Assembly (NCBI GenBank): GCA_050246735.1
Contig: JBFWVM010000010.1
Span: 1 to 64,000 of the forward strand
Source: Taklimakanibacter sp050246735
GTDB taxonomy: Bacteria > Pseudomonadota > Alphaproteobacteria > Rhizobiales > Aestuariivirgaceae
Direction of reading: 5' to 3'
Length of the DNA stretch: 64,000 bases
Shown here: in pieces, positions 34,414 to 43,070 of the stretch
Numbering within the stretch: position 1 is the stretch's first letter
Layout: the number at the start of each line of letters is the position of its first letter
Translations under genes and position numbers: made by a program
The notes under the pieces: model-generated
Database searches by the model: none
Told to the model about the DNA's origin: nothing
What the model saw: the letters and a program-made list of their open reading frames with translations, nothing else

Positions 34414-34435
34414 GATCATCCCTATCGGGACGATC
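34414..34435. promoter_or_regulatory. Candidate operator of the second hipBA module
   Basis: GATC...GATC palindrome of 22 bp, 18 of 22 positions symmetric, centred on CCCTATCGGG. It overlaps an extended -10 (TGCTATGAT on the minus strand, 34433-34441). A second perfect 10-bp palindrome, CCCGATCGGG, lies at 34470-34479 and shares the core. Confidence 0.5.
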
Positions 34436-34543
34436 ATAGCACAACCTGGGATTCAAAGCGAACGAAAGACCCGATCGGGATTATTTTAAAGGGTTGGCTA
34501 GCGCATGTTGCCAGAACGTCCCGAGCGGAACGAACCTTGCGGC

Positions 34544-34936
34544 CTACTCCTCGAAGCGGCTGGTGGGGTCGCGGTCGCGCTCGTATCGCCGCGCGAGCGG
34601 AAAGGGCGGCAACCAGGACTCGCGGCGGATGATCCAGCTTTCATAGGTCGGCGTCAGCTGGTCGGGCGCATCCAGGCAGCCCAGGTTCACTTCGATCTCG
34701 TCCCCGGTGCGTCCGAAAACGGGAGAGCCGCAGCGCGGACAGAAAAACCGCCCGGCATAGCGGCGCGTCTCGCCCTCGACCGTCACCGCCTCCTGCGGGA
34801 ATATCGCGGAAGCCTGAAAAAGGGCCCCATGGTGCTTGCGGCAGTCGAGACAGTGGCACAGGCCGACCCGGTAGGGGCGCCCCGACGCCACGATCCGGAC
34901 ATTGCCGCACAGGCAGCCGCCGGTGAATCGATCCAT
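34544..34936 (-). CDS. GFA-family (CENP-V/GFA domain) zinc protein
   Basis: A 130-residue protein with the GFA zinc-binding pattern: C8 and C10 (GGCLCG), C27, C29 and C32 (LCHCLDC), C66 and C69 (FFCPRCGSP). The family is named for glutathione-dependent formaldehyde-activating enzyme, but most members have no proven activity. The 3' third exists as a degraded second copy at 32752-32895, which suggests an insertion event at this gene's end. Confidence 0.9.
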   Translation of the reverse strand: MDRFTGGCLCGNVRIVASGRPYRVGLCHCLDCRKHHGALFQASAIFPQEAVTVEGETRRYAGRFFCPRCGSPVFGRTGDEIEVNLGCLDAPDQLTPTYESWIIRRESWLPPFPLARRYERDRDPTSRFEE

Positions 34937-35123
34937 GCTGCGCCTCCTTCCGAGATCAGGCCGTCGGAATGGTTACAGCGAACGGCACCGCCATGGCAAT
35001 TGCCCGCCCCGGGCGGAGAGACGATCGGTCTCTTCGATTAACCGCGGCGGGCCGCCCGCCTTGACAAGGATGCAACGGGACAAGCCAATATCCGGCGACG
35101 ATTGATCAACCGGGAGCATTCGG

Positions 35124-35423
35124 ATGAAACGACTGTCGGGCATTCTCGCCCTTTTCGCAGCCCTCCTGATCGCCCAGCCCGCCGCGCCGGCGCAGGCCAA
35201 GGTCCAGATCGACATCACCATCGGCGGCACGCTCTGGGGCAAGGGCAAGATCAGCTGCCGCCAGGGCGCGCGGCTGCTGCGCGACAGGGGCTACTACAAC
35301 GTGTCGATGCGCGACTGCCGCGGGCGCTACTACACCTATCGCGCGTGGCGGAAGAACCGCTATTTCCAGATCGCCGTCGATGCGCGCAACTCACGCGTCG
35401 TGAACAGGCTCCGGCTGAACTGA
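35124..35423 (+). CDS. Small secreted protein, possibly disulfide-bonded
   Basis: A 99-residue exported protein I do not recognise. The signal peptide is about residues 1-25 (LSGILALFAALLIAQPAAPAQA). The mature part is basic and rich in Arg and Tyr (GRYYTYRAWRKNRYFQIAVD) with two cysteines (KISCRQGA, MRDCRGR) that probably pair. The ATG has CGGGAG upstream. It converges on the following membrane-protein gene. Confidence 0.75.
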   Translation: MKRLSGILALFAALLIAQPAAPAQAKVQIDITIGGTLWGKGKISCRQGARLLRDRGYYNVSMRDCRGRYYTYRAWRKNRYFQIAVDARNSRVVNRLRLN

Positions 35424-35441
35424 ACCGAAGGTGCCGCAGCC

Positions 35442-35969
35442 TCATCCGCGCGATTCGGGCTTGTAGGCCGAAAGGAGCGTCGCAAGCTCGCCCAGAGACT
35501 TTCCCGTTCCCATGGTCATCAGGCTGAAGCGGCCATAGCCCAGCGCGCGGTTTGCGGCGGCGAGGATGCGGATCGGCAGGCTCAGCTCCAGGGGACCGGT
35601 GATCTTCTCGTCGATGTCGTACATGATCGCCGCGCCGCGGAAATACACCACATGGCGCCAGGACAGCGCCGGCCAGGATATGAGCCTGTCGCAGACGCCG
35701 GCGTCGCGCATGCCCTCCGGCCCGATGGTCAGCAGCGGCCCCTCGATCCCGGCGCGGCCGAAGGTCGGCACGCCCAGCAGGATCCCGACGACGGCGAGAA
35801 ACAGGCCGAGCCCCACCATCACGACGACAAACCAGCCCTCCCCGCCGGAGAGGACGCCATAGGCCGCGAAGGCGAGGCCCAGGAGAGCTTCGGCCAGCCA
35901 GAAAACGCCGAAGGCGCGGAGGACGAGAGGGCTGTTGGGGACGACGAGGGTGGGCGCCGGGCCGCTCAT
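35442..35969 (-). CDS. PH-like membrane protein (STM3941-like)
   Basis: A 175-residue protein with two N-terminal membrane segments (about 17-40 and 46-68), then a soluble beta-rich domain starting LLTIGPEGMRDAGVCD and WPALSWRHVVYFRG. The layout (two helices then a PH-like domain) resembles STM3941-type proteins, whose role is unknown. The ATG at 35969 overlaps the stop of the methyltransferase gene by 4 bp (ATGA), so the two are translationally coupled. Confidence 0.7.
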   Translation of the reverse strand: MSGPAPTLVVPNSPLVLRAFGVFWLAEALLGLAFAAYGVLSGGEGWFVVVMVGLGLFLAVVGILLGVPTFGRAGIEGPLLTIGPEGMRDAGVCDRLISWPALSWRHVVYFRGAAIMYDIDEKITGPLELSLPIRILAAANRALGYGRFSLMTMGTGKSLGELATLLSAYKPESRG

Positions 35970-36769
35970 GCGACGCGTCCTTTCACGGCCCAGGCGCGGA
36001 CGGCGAGGAGTATCTCGCCGTCGGGGCCCGTCGGCAGGCGCGCGCGGACGGCGTCCCTGAGCCGGGCGCGCGCCGGCTCGTCCAGGGACATGCAGTATTT
36101 CGGCGCGGACCCCGTACCGCCCAGGAACGGCGTCCAGTAGTCCTCGAAGCCGTCGAAGGACGCCGGCACGTCGAGCGCCGTCACCGCGACGTCGCGCAAC
36201 CCGCAGCGTTCGAACAGATCCGCCAGCGGGCCTGGCCGGCATTCGGGCGCCCTCCTGCCGTCGTCGAACTCCGCCGCCTTAGGGTCGAGAACCGTCGCGG
36301 CGTCGAAAAAATTCCGCATGACCTGCATGTGGCCGGCATAGTCCCAGACATAGAGCGCAACCATGCCTCCCGGCCGCACGACGCGGGCCATTTCCCGCAC
36401 CATGGCCTCCTTGTCCGGCACGAAATTGAGAACCAGCCCCGACACCGCCACATCGAAGCCGGCATCGGCTTCGGGCAGGGACTGGGCCAGGCCCTCGCGG
36501 AAGGAGACGCGCGGGTCGGAGACCTGGATGCGCGCCGACTGGAGAAAGCCCGGCTGGCTGTCCATGCCGACGACGCCCGAGGGATCCCCGGAGGCGAGCA
36601 GGCTCGACGTCAGCACCCCCGTTCCGCAGCCGATGTCGATCCATCGCGCTTTCGCGGGGCGCGCGAGCCAGGCCAGGAAGAGCGGCGCGATCCTGCGGCT
36701 CCACCGCCCCATATAGCGCTCATAGGCTTCGGCCCCGCCCCAGAGGCCCGCCCGCCGGTCCTGCATCAA
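35966..36769 (-). CDS. Class I SAM-dependent methyltransferase
   Basis: A 267-residue methyltransferase (Methyltransf_11 type). SAM motif I is IDIGCGTG (44-51), followed by VVGMDSQPGFL and the post-motif VVRPGGMVALYVWD. The substrate is unknown. It is the first gene of a two-gene unit with the PH-like membrane protein and is divergent from the Na/Pi cotransporter gene. Confidence 0.88.
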   Translation of the reverse strand: MMQDRRAGLWGGAEAYERYMGRWSRRIAPLFLAWLARPAKARWIDIGCGTGVLTSSLLASGDPSGVVGMDSQPGFLQSARIQVSDPRVSFREGLAQSLPEADAGFDVAVSGLVLNFVPDKEAMVREMARVVRPGGMVALYVWDYAGHMQVMRNFFDAATVLDPKAAEFDDGRRAPECRPGPLADLFERCGLRDVAVTALDVPASFDGFEDYWTPFLGGTGSAPKYCMSLDEPARARLRDAVRARLPTGPDGEILLAVRAWAVKGRVA

Positions 36770-36902
36770 CCCCTCCCCCGTTCGATCGCCTGCCGCGCCG
36801 GACCACGATTATGCCAACATCCGCCGCTTCCGCAAATCCGGCCCTTCGCGCGGCGCGGCCACCCCCAAGAATCGGGTTGCAAGGCGTCCGTTTTGGGCGA
36901 GT

Positions 36903-36920
36903 ATGACGGTTGAATGACAA
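36903..36920. promoter_or_regulatory. Candidate Pho box
   Basis: ATGACGG, 4 bp, ATGACAA: two heptamers with an 11-bp period, each 6 of 7 to ATGACAG, the complement of the PhoB half-site CTGTCAT. A weaker third unit (ACGTCAC) follows at 36925. It lies 70 bp before the phosphate cotransporter gene, but in the reverse orientation relative to it. Confidence 0.35.
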
Positions 36921-36989
36921 TTTCACGTCACAGATTGCCGATAGGTTTCATTTAGTTATCAGCGACTCAGCGCGAGTTTACGTCCGCCC

Positions 36990-38651
36990 ATGGCCCCTTT
37001 CGCCGCCCTGATCGATCTCGCCGGATTGATCGCCCTGCTGCTGTGGGGCGTCCATATGATTCAGTCCGGCCTGCAAAGGGCTTTCGGACCGAGCCTGAAG
37101 GCCGTCCTCGGCTCGGCATTGAAGAACCGGCTCCAGGCCTTCGCCGCGGGCATCGGCATCACCACGCTGCTCCAGAGCAGCACCGCGGTGGGCCTGATGG
37201 CCGCGAGCTTCGTCGCCTATGGGATCGTGCCCCTGACGTCGGCGCTCGCCGTGATGCTCGGGGCGAATGTCGGCACGACCCTCATCGTGCAGGTGCTGTC
37301 CTTCGACATCGCGCAGATCGCCCCTGCCCTCGTCCTCACCGGCCTCGTGCTGTTCCGGTCGTTCCCGACGACGCGCGGCCACGATCTCGGGCGCGTCGCC
37401 ATCGGCCTCGGCCTCATGCTCATCGCGCTGCACGGGCTGATCGTCGAGCTTGAGAAGATCGACAACACCGAGACGTTCCGCGGCATCGCCAGGCTGATCG
37501 GCGACCAGCCGGCCCTCGGCCTCATCATCGCCGCCGTCCTGACCTGGCTCGCCCATTCCAGCGTCGCGGTGATGCTGCTCGTCATGTCGCTGGCGAGCCA
37601 GGGCGTGCTGCAGTTCGAGACCGCGCTCGCTTTCGTCCTCGGCGCCAATCTCGGGACGGCCGTCAATCCATGGCTCGAGTCCCGGCATGGCGACAATCCC
37701 GCCACCCGCCGGCTGCCGGCCGGGAACCTCATCAACCGGATGGCCGCGGTGGCGGTCGCCTATCCCCTGACCGCCTGGCTGGCGCCCCTGGTGCTGATGA
37801 TCGACGACGACAAGGGCCGGGCGGTCGCGAATTTCCACACCGCCTTCAACCTCGCGAACGCGATCGTCGTGCTGCCGTTCCTGACGCCGTTCGAAGCGGT
37901 GCTCCGGCGCCTGATGCCCGACCAGCCCGACAAGGACGACCCGGGGACCCCGCGCTACCTGGACAAGGCGGCGTGCGACATGCCGCTGATGGCCCTGGTC
38001 AACGCGTCGCGCGAGGCGCTGCGGATGGTGGACGTGCTCAATGCCATGATTGCCGGGACGCGCGCGGTGCTCGAGGGCGGCGCCAAGTCGAAGGAGAAGG
38101 CGACCGAGGTGAAAGGCCTCGACGATGCGCTCGACAGGCTGAATGCGGCGATCAAGACCTACCTCACCGAGATCGACCAGCGGCAGCTGACCGAGGCCGA
38201 CCGCAAGCGGCTGAACGAAGTGTTCACCTTCATCACCAATATCGAGCATGCCGGCGACGTCATCGACCACAGCGTCCTCAAGCAGGCCACCAAGCGGATC
38301 AAGCGCGGCGTCAAATTCTCGCCGGAGGGCTTCGAGGAGATCCGCGGCATGCTCGACCGGCTGTCATGGAACCTCCAGGCGGCAAGCACGGTCTTCATGA
38401 CGGAAGACGCCGAGACCGCGAGGAAGCTCGCCGACGAGAAGGCGCGGTTCAGGAGCATGGAGAGCTCGGCGACGGACGCGCATTTCGCAAGGCTGCGGGC
38501 GGGCAAGAAGGAGACCCAGGCCACGACCAGCATGCATCTCGACCTGGTGCGCGACCTCAAGCTGATCAACGCGCATCTCGTCGCCGCGGCCGCCTACCCC
38601 ATCCTCGAAGAGAAGGGCAAGCTGCTGTCCAGCCGCATAGCCGAAGGATAG
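36990..38651 (+). CDS. Na+/phosphate cotransporter family protein with PhoU-like tail
   Basis: A 553-residue NptA/PNaS-type transporter. The membrane half has the inverted duplicated QSST-type motifs: LLQSSTAVGLMAASF (61-75) and WLAHSSVAVMLLVM. The C-terminal half, from about residue 330, is helical and PhoU-like (ALRMVDVLNAMIAGTRAV, FITNIEHAGDVIDHS). Family members move sodium and phosphate, some outward. The candidate Pho box upstream would fit phosphate control. Confidence 0.92.
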   Translation: MAPFAALIDLAGLIALLLWGVHMIQSGLQRAFGPSLKAVLGSALKNRLQAFAAGIGITTLLQSSTAVGLMAASFVAYGIVPLTSALAVMLGANVGTTLIVQVLSFDIAQIAPALVLTGLVLFRSFPTTRGHDLGRVAIGLGLMLIALHGLIVELEKIDNTETFRGIARLIGDQPALGLIIAAVLTWLAHSSVAVMLLVMSLASQGVLQFETALAFVLGANLGTAVNPWLESRHGDNPATRRLPAGNLINRMAAVAVAYPLTAWLAPLVLMIDDDKGRAVANFHTAFNLANAIVVLPFLTPFEAVLRRLMPDQPDKDDPGTPRYLDKAACDMPLMALVNASREALRMVDVLNAMIAGTRAVLEGGAKSKEKATEVKGLDDALDRLNAAIKTYLTEIDQRQLTEADRKRLNEVFTFITNIEHAGDVIDHSVLKQATKRIKRGVKFSPEGFEEIRGMLDRLSWNLQAASTVFMTEDAETARKLADEKARFRSMESSATDAHFARLRAGKKETQATTSMHLDLVRDLKLINAHLVAAAAYPILEEKGKLLSSRIAEG

Positions 38652-38683
38652 CGCGAGGTGAGCATATGTCGGCCCACAGCCTT

Positions 38684-38832
38684 CACCCTGAGGTGCCCGC
38701 CGCAGGCGGGCCTCGAAGGGTGGTAAGCGGCAAGCTCTCCGTGCCTGGACCATGCTTCGAGGCTCGCTCTCGCCTTCGCGAAGCCGAGGCTTCGCTTTGG
38801 CGCAGCAAGGTCGCGAGCGCCTCAACATGAGG
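38684..38832. repeat. Mosaic palindromic intergenic repeat, copy 1
   Basis: A block of about 149 bp: CCCTGAGGTGCCCGC, then GGGCCTCGAAGGGTGG, AAGCGGCAAGCTCTC, and the inverted arm CCATGCTTCGAGGC, ending near CCTCAACATGAGG. A related block lies at 48504-48619. It is typical of dispersed mosaic elements in Rhizobiales and fills most of the gap after the cotransporter gene. Confidence 0.8.
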
Positions 38833-38897
38833 ATAAGCAAGTGGAGCGACTCTTTCTCAAGTCATCTCGCTCTAGCCCGGCGCTCTCCTTCGTCAGG

Positions 38898-39680
38898 TCA
38901 GGTCCTGATCCTGACATTCGCCTTCTCGAACCGCTTCAGGAAGTCGGCCGGCGGCGGCTTGTTGGTGACGATCGTGAGCGCCTGGTCGAGAGGGTAAGTG
39001 ACGATCGAGGCGCGGCGGCCGAATTTGGAATCGTCGCAGACGATCACGACGGGCTGCGTATTGGCCGCCACGATGCGGCGGAGGTCGCTCTCGTCCTGGC
39101 TGTAGTCCATCCAGCCGAATTCGAGATCGCACGCCGCGATCCCCACGATCGACAGATCGAAGACGAAGCGCCGCACGTAGTCGCACGTCTCGTGTCCCAC
39201 GACGGCATTGTCGTTCTCGCGCAGCATGCCGGGCGTCATGCGGACCCGCAGGCCGGCGGCATGAGCGAGGATCTTCCCGATGTCGAGCGAGTTCGTCGTG
39301 ACCGTGACCTTGGCGAAGCTGCGCTTGGCGAGCGCCTGGGCCACCGCGACCGGCGTCGAGCCGGTGTCCATGAAGACCGACATGCCGTCCTGGACGAGGG
39401 CCGCGGCGATCTGGCCGATATGGATCTTCTCGCGCGCCTTGACGCGGGAGCGCTCGAGAATGGGCTGCTCGCGGTCGACCTCGTGGCGCACCGCCCCGCC
39501 GTGGACGCGGCGCAGGAGCCCCCGCGCCTCGAGCTCGCTCAGGTCGCGGCGGATCGTCTCCTCGCTGACGCCGAAAGCCGGCGCCAGCGCCCGGACCCGC
39601 ACGCGTCCGGTCTCCGCGAGCTCGTGCAGGATGGAGTCGTGCCGAACCACGCTCAGCGCCGGCAGGTGCTTGTCCATCAT
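38898..39680 (-). CDS. DeoR/GlpR-family transcriptional regulator
   Basis: A 260-residue regulator. The N-terminal DeoR helix-turn-helix (VRALAPAFGVSEETIRRDL, GLLRRVHGGAV) is followed by a sugar-phosphate-isomerase-like sensor domain (MDTGSTPVAVAQAL, VTTNSLDIGKIL). Such regulators usually respond to phosphorylated metabolites, which fits the adjacent kinases. The start at 39680 (or 39677) is preferred. It ends the minus-strand kinase-amidohydrolase unit. Confidence 0.92.
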   Translation of the reverse strand: MMDKHLPALSVVRHDSILHELAETGRVRVRALAPAFGVSEETIRRDLSELEARGLLRRVHGGAVRHEVDREQPILERSRVKAREKIHIGQIAAALVQDGMSVFMDTGSTPVAVAQALAKRSFAKVTVTTNSLDIGKILAHAAGLRVRMTPGMLRENDNAVVGHETCDYVRRFVFDLSIVGIAACDLEFGWMDYSQDESDLRRIVAANTQPVVIVCDDSKFGRRASIVTYPLDQALTIVTNKPPPADFLKRFEKANVRIRT

Positions 39681-39703
39681 CTCCAGCTTACCCCGGGAAC
39701 CGA

Positions 39704-40648
39704 TTATACGAGATGAAGCCAGTTCGTCCATCGGTCATCGTTCATGTAGAGGCGCGCGCGCATGAACTTCCAGACGCCATATTTGTGGTAGTCGAAGTCG
39801 AGCGACGAGATGCGCTCCTGGACCATCGCCCACAGCGCCCATTTGAAGTCGGCGACCGCGCGCATGACGGTCAGCCGGGCGGGATGCTGCCGGGAGCCGG
39901 ACCGGAAATACCGCCGGGCGATCTCATCGACGACGTCGTCGGAATAGAACATCTCGCCGATCCAGACGCCGAGATCGTAGTAGCGCTCGTTGTTGGAAGC
40001 CCATTCGAAGTCGACGAGCTTGACCCGGTTGTCGGACGAGAGCAGGAAGTTGCCCGGCATGGGGTCGTTGAAGCACGCCGTGATGTCGAGTCCGGAAGCG
40101 GTAAAGGCGCTCTTTGCCGATCGGTATTTGTCATGCAGGAGCGTGAAGTCCCGCGGCAGCGTCGCCTGGAGCTGGCTCGCCTGCGCGACGTGCTCCTCGA
40201 CCATCTCGAAAATGGTCTTGGTGATCATCAGCGGCGGGCAGGCGTGGAACTCGCGATAGAGATCGGTGACGCGGCTCCAGACGTCCGGATCGAGGAAATC
40301 GATATTCGTCGAGGCGCGATATCCCTCCATGAACTCGGTCACTTCAAGCCCTGAGCGCGGATCGAAATATATGACCTCCGCACCCACGCCGCGCTCGTGA
40401 GCGAGACGGGCGGCCTGGTTCGAAGCCTCGCGATTGATGAACAGCTCGCTGCCTTTGCCTGGAATCTTGAGAAAATAGGCGCGCTCGTGACCGCCCGCGT
40501 CTATGCGCCAGTTGGAATTGGATATCCCGCCGGCGACCGGCGAATAGGTGACATCCGCGCCCTGAAACAGCGGAATTGCGGCAATCGCCGCTTCCGCCTC
40601 GCATTCGGCGGGGCTTTCGGCCTGGCCGGGCTTGAGGCTCCTGCTCAC
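39704..40648 (-). CDS. Choline-kinase-like phosphotransferase
   Basis: A 314-residue small-molecule kinase of the choline/ethanolamine kinase group. N-lobe: YSPVAGGISNSNWRI and FLKIPG. Catalytic loop: CFNDPMPGNFLLS, then LVDFEWASNNERYYDLG, the pattern of choline kinases. The start is a GTG at 40648 overlapping the upstream stop (GTGA). The true substrate is unknown; the adjacent DeoR regulator suggests that its phosphorylated product may be an inducer. Confidence 0.87.
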   Translation of the reverse strand: MSRSLKPGQAESPAECEAEAAIAAIPLFQGADVTYSPVAGGISNSNWRIDAGGHERAYFLKIPGKGSELFINREASNQAARLAHERGVGAEVIYFDPRSGLEVTEFMEGYRASTNIDFLDPDVWSRVTDLYREFHACPPLMITKTIFEMVEEHVAQASQLQATLPRDFTLLHDKYRSAKSAFTASGLDITACFNDPMPGNFLLSSDNRVKLVDFEWASNNERYYDLGVWIGEMFYSDDVVDEIARRYFRSGSRQHPARLTVMRAVADFKWALWAMVQERISSLDFDYHKYGVWKFMRARLYMNDDRWTNWLHLV

Positions 40649-41595
40649 AGGCTCCCCGCCAGGGTCTCGAAATCGGGATGGCGCATCGCCATGCGGGCGC
40701 GAAGCAGCCGCCACTCGGCGAATTTCAGATACTCGACCGCCCGGCGCGGCGAATGATGGGACGTGAGGAGACCGATCATCGCCCAGCGCAGGTCGTCGGC
40801 GACGCCATAGAGGCGGATGCGGGCGAGGAGCTTTCCGTCGACATGTCCGTGAAACGCCTCGAATGCCGGCGCCGCCTCGCATGGGAACCAGAAGGCCTCG
40901 ACGAGATGCGACGCGAAATCCTCATAGGGATCGCGGTTGGCGGCGAGATCGTAGTCGACCAGGCGGACCGATCCATCCTCGTGGATCATTATGTTGGAGG
41001 CGTTGCCGTCACCATGCGCAGGCCGGCGGTCGAAGCCCGCGGCATTCACCGCCGCCCCGGCCCGGCGAATGCCGGCGATCAAAAGGTCGTAATCGGCCGG
41101 TCTGTAGGCCGCCGCCGCCAGCAAGGCCTGGTCGAGCTCGCCGATATGCTCGAACACGGTGAGATCGCGCGGCAGCTTCGGCCCGTCGTGGAGCGACTTG
41201 CGCAAGGCGAGCACTTCGAGGCCGTGGGCGCCGGAGGGCGCGATATCGGCAAGCGTCGCCGACCGCCAGCCCTCGACAAGCGGCTCCATGACGACAAGCC
41301 CGTGATCCGCGTCCGCGGCCATCACCCGCGGACCGACGCCGATGCCGCCGGCGTGCCGCGCCGCCGCCATGACGGACGGCAGATGCGCGTAGAGGGCGAT
41401 CTCCGGATAATAGGCCTTGGCGAAAAGAGGCCGCTCGCCCGTGACGATGATGCCGGCGGCGTCTATCCCCCGCCAGCTCGGCGAGGCATGCGCGGCGCAG
41501 CCCTCGCGCCAGGCGTTCCGCGTCCCGCAGCCGCCGGCCAGGCGGACGGCGAGCCCGGCGATCCTGTCCCTGTCATGCGCGATCGACCTGAACAT
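40645..41595 (-). CDS. Aminoglycoside-phosphotransferase-fold kinase
   Basis: A 316-residue APH-type kinase. Catalytic loop: PAHGDGNASNIMI, with metal-binding VRLVDYDLAANRDPYED. It is distantly related to the adjacent choline-kinase-like protein and coupled to it by a 4-bp overlap. Two such kinases together suggest two phosphorylations or a heteromer acting on amino-alcohol-like or sugar-like substrates. No antibiotic role is implied. Confidence 0.85.
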   Translation of the reverse strand: MFRSIAHDRDRIAGLAVRLAGGCGTRNAWREGCAAHASPSWRGIDAAGIIVTGERPLFAKAYYPEIALYAHLPSVMAAARHAGGIGVGPRVMAADADHGLVVMEPLVEGWRSATLADIAPSGAHGLEVLALRKSLHDGPKLPRDLTVFEHIGELDQALLAAAAYRPADYDLLIAGIRRAGAAVNAAGFDRRPAHGDGNASNIMIHEDGSVRLVDYDLAANRDPYEDFASHLVEAFWFPCEAAPAFEAFHGHVDGKLLARIRLYGVADDLRWAMIGLLTSHHSPRRAVEYLKFAEWRLLRARMAMRHPDFETLAGSL

Positions 41596-41624
41596 CCCTC
41601 ACCCCATCGCGCGGCGTCCGCTTC

Positions 41625-42884
41625 CTATGCTCCGCCGCTTTCGACCAACTCTCTCAACATCGCGGTCAGGACATCAAGCCCGAAAACCAGATCGGCGGGC
41701 TCGGTGCGCTCGAGAGGCGTGTGGCAGAGCCCGCCGATGCTCGGGACGGCGATGACGATCGACGGCGTAAAGGGGGCGAGGCGCACCGCGTCATGCGCGG
41801 GGATGGTGTCGAGCGACAGCGCGCTGCCGGCAAGGGCGCCCGCCGTCCGTTCGGCCAGGGACGCCAGCTTGTCCGAGAACCGTCCCGGGCGCCGGTATTC
41901 GTCGCGCTCGATCTCCATGCCCGTCGCGGTCGCGCCGGCGACCTTGGCGATATCCGCCTCGAGCCGTGCGAAAGCCTCGTCGATGACCCGCTCGTCGGCG
42001 GAGCGCAACTCGATGAAGAGGCGCACCCGGCCCGGCACGACATTGGGCGAATTCGGCCACACCTCGATCCGCCCGACCGAGCTGTGCATGACGTCGCGCG
42101 GCGCTTCGTCGGCGAACCGCCTGACCGCGGCGATGATCCGCGCCGCCGCGAGGAGCGCGTCGCGGCGCTCGCTCATCGGGGTCGGGCCGGTATGGGAGGG
42201 TGCCCCGTCGATGCGAAGCTCGATCTTGCGGCATCCCCACCAGCGCCTGAAGACGCCGAAGCGCGATCCGCGCCGCTCGAGGACCGGTCCGCATTCGACA
42301 TGCAGCTCCACATAGGCGTGCGGCATCGGCGGGGCCTCGTCGCCGCCGAGCCAGCCGATGCCGGACAGGGCCTCCGCAACGCTTATGCCGTCGCCGTCCT
42401 TGCGGGCGAGGGCGTAGTCGAGCGCGAAGTCGCCGACATAGGTGCCAGATCCGAGCGTCGAGGGCTGCCAGCGCGCGCCCTCCTCGTTCGTCCACGCCGC
42501 GACACAGAGATTGGCCTTGGGCCGGAGCCCTCCGGCCGCCGCCTCCCGGGCGACGGTCTCGGCGGCGATGCAGCCGGCGACGACGCCATAGGTGCCGTCG
42601 AGGCAGCCGCCATTCGGCTGGCTGTCGATATGAGATCCCGTCATGACGAGGGGCGCGCCCGCCCCGGCAAGCTCGACGATGCCGAACATGTTGCCGATCC
42701 TGTCGACGACCAGGCGGTGGCCACGCTCCTTGAACCATGCGGCGAGATGCCGGCGCGCCTCGCCATTGGCCGGGGTTCCTTCCGGCCGATGGATGCCGCC
42801 TTCCGGAGTCGCTCCGAAACGGGAGAGATCGCGCAACAGCGCGTTGAAGGCCGAATGAGGGCCGAGGGTCGCAGCAATGTTCAA
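41625..42884 (-). CDS. M20-type Zn amidohydrolase (hydantoinase/carbamoylase family)
   Basis: A roughly 419-residue enzyme of the N-carbamoyl-L-amino-acid hydrolase/allantoate amidohydrolase family. Motifs: TGSHIDSQPNGGCLDGTYG, AAWTNEEGARW, LHVECGPVLE (Cys where Gln is usual), SHTGPTPMSERRDAL. No ATG fits near the family start. A TTG at 42884 (MNIAATLGPHSAFN) is my choice with modest confidence; an ATG at 42989 would add 35 unlikely residues. It is divergent from the ABC transporter operon and probably acts on the imported substrate. Confidence 0.85.
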   Translation of the reverse strand: MNIAATLGPHSAFNALLRDLSRFGATPEGGIHRPEGTPANGEARRHLAAWFKERGHRLVVDRIGNMFGIVELAGAGAPLVMTGSHIDSQPNGGCLDGTYGVVAGCIAAETVAREAAAGGLRPKANLCVAAWTNEEGARWQPSTLGSGTYVGDFALDYALARKDGDGISVAEALSGIGWLGGDEAPPMPHAYVELHVECGPVLERRGSRFGVFRRWWGCRKIELRIDGAPSHTGPTPMSERRDALLAAARIIAAVRRFADEAPRDVMHSSVGRIEVWPNSPNVVPGRVRLFIELRSADERVIDEAFARLEADIAKVAGATATGMEIERDEYRRPGRFSDKLASLAERTAGALAGSALSLDTIPAHDAVRLAPFTPSIVIAVPSIGGLCHTPLERTEPADLVFGLDVLTAMLRELVESGGA

Positions 42885-43070
42885 GACAAATGCCCGATAA
42901 TGTGAGTTTTGGTGCAAACAGGCATAATCCCTCTTGACCTTTTGCGCAACCGGCTTGTAAAAATTCCAACAACTAAAAGACAAACGCATTCTCCTCCTGG
43001 CTGCGGCCGCATGGCCTCCCAGCCGCATGTGGGAAAATGTGTGTTTGAAGCCAACGGGGAGTGAACGCGC

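Noticed and set aside
40645..41595. Aminoglycoside resistance gene
   Set aside because: The APH fold is shared by many small-molecule kinases, and the context is catabolic.
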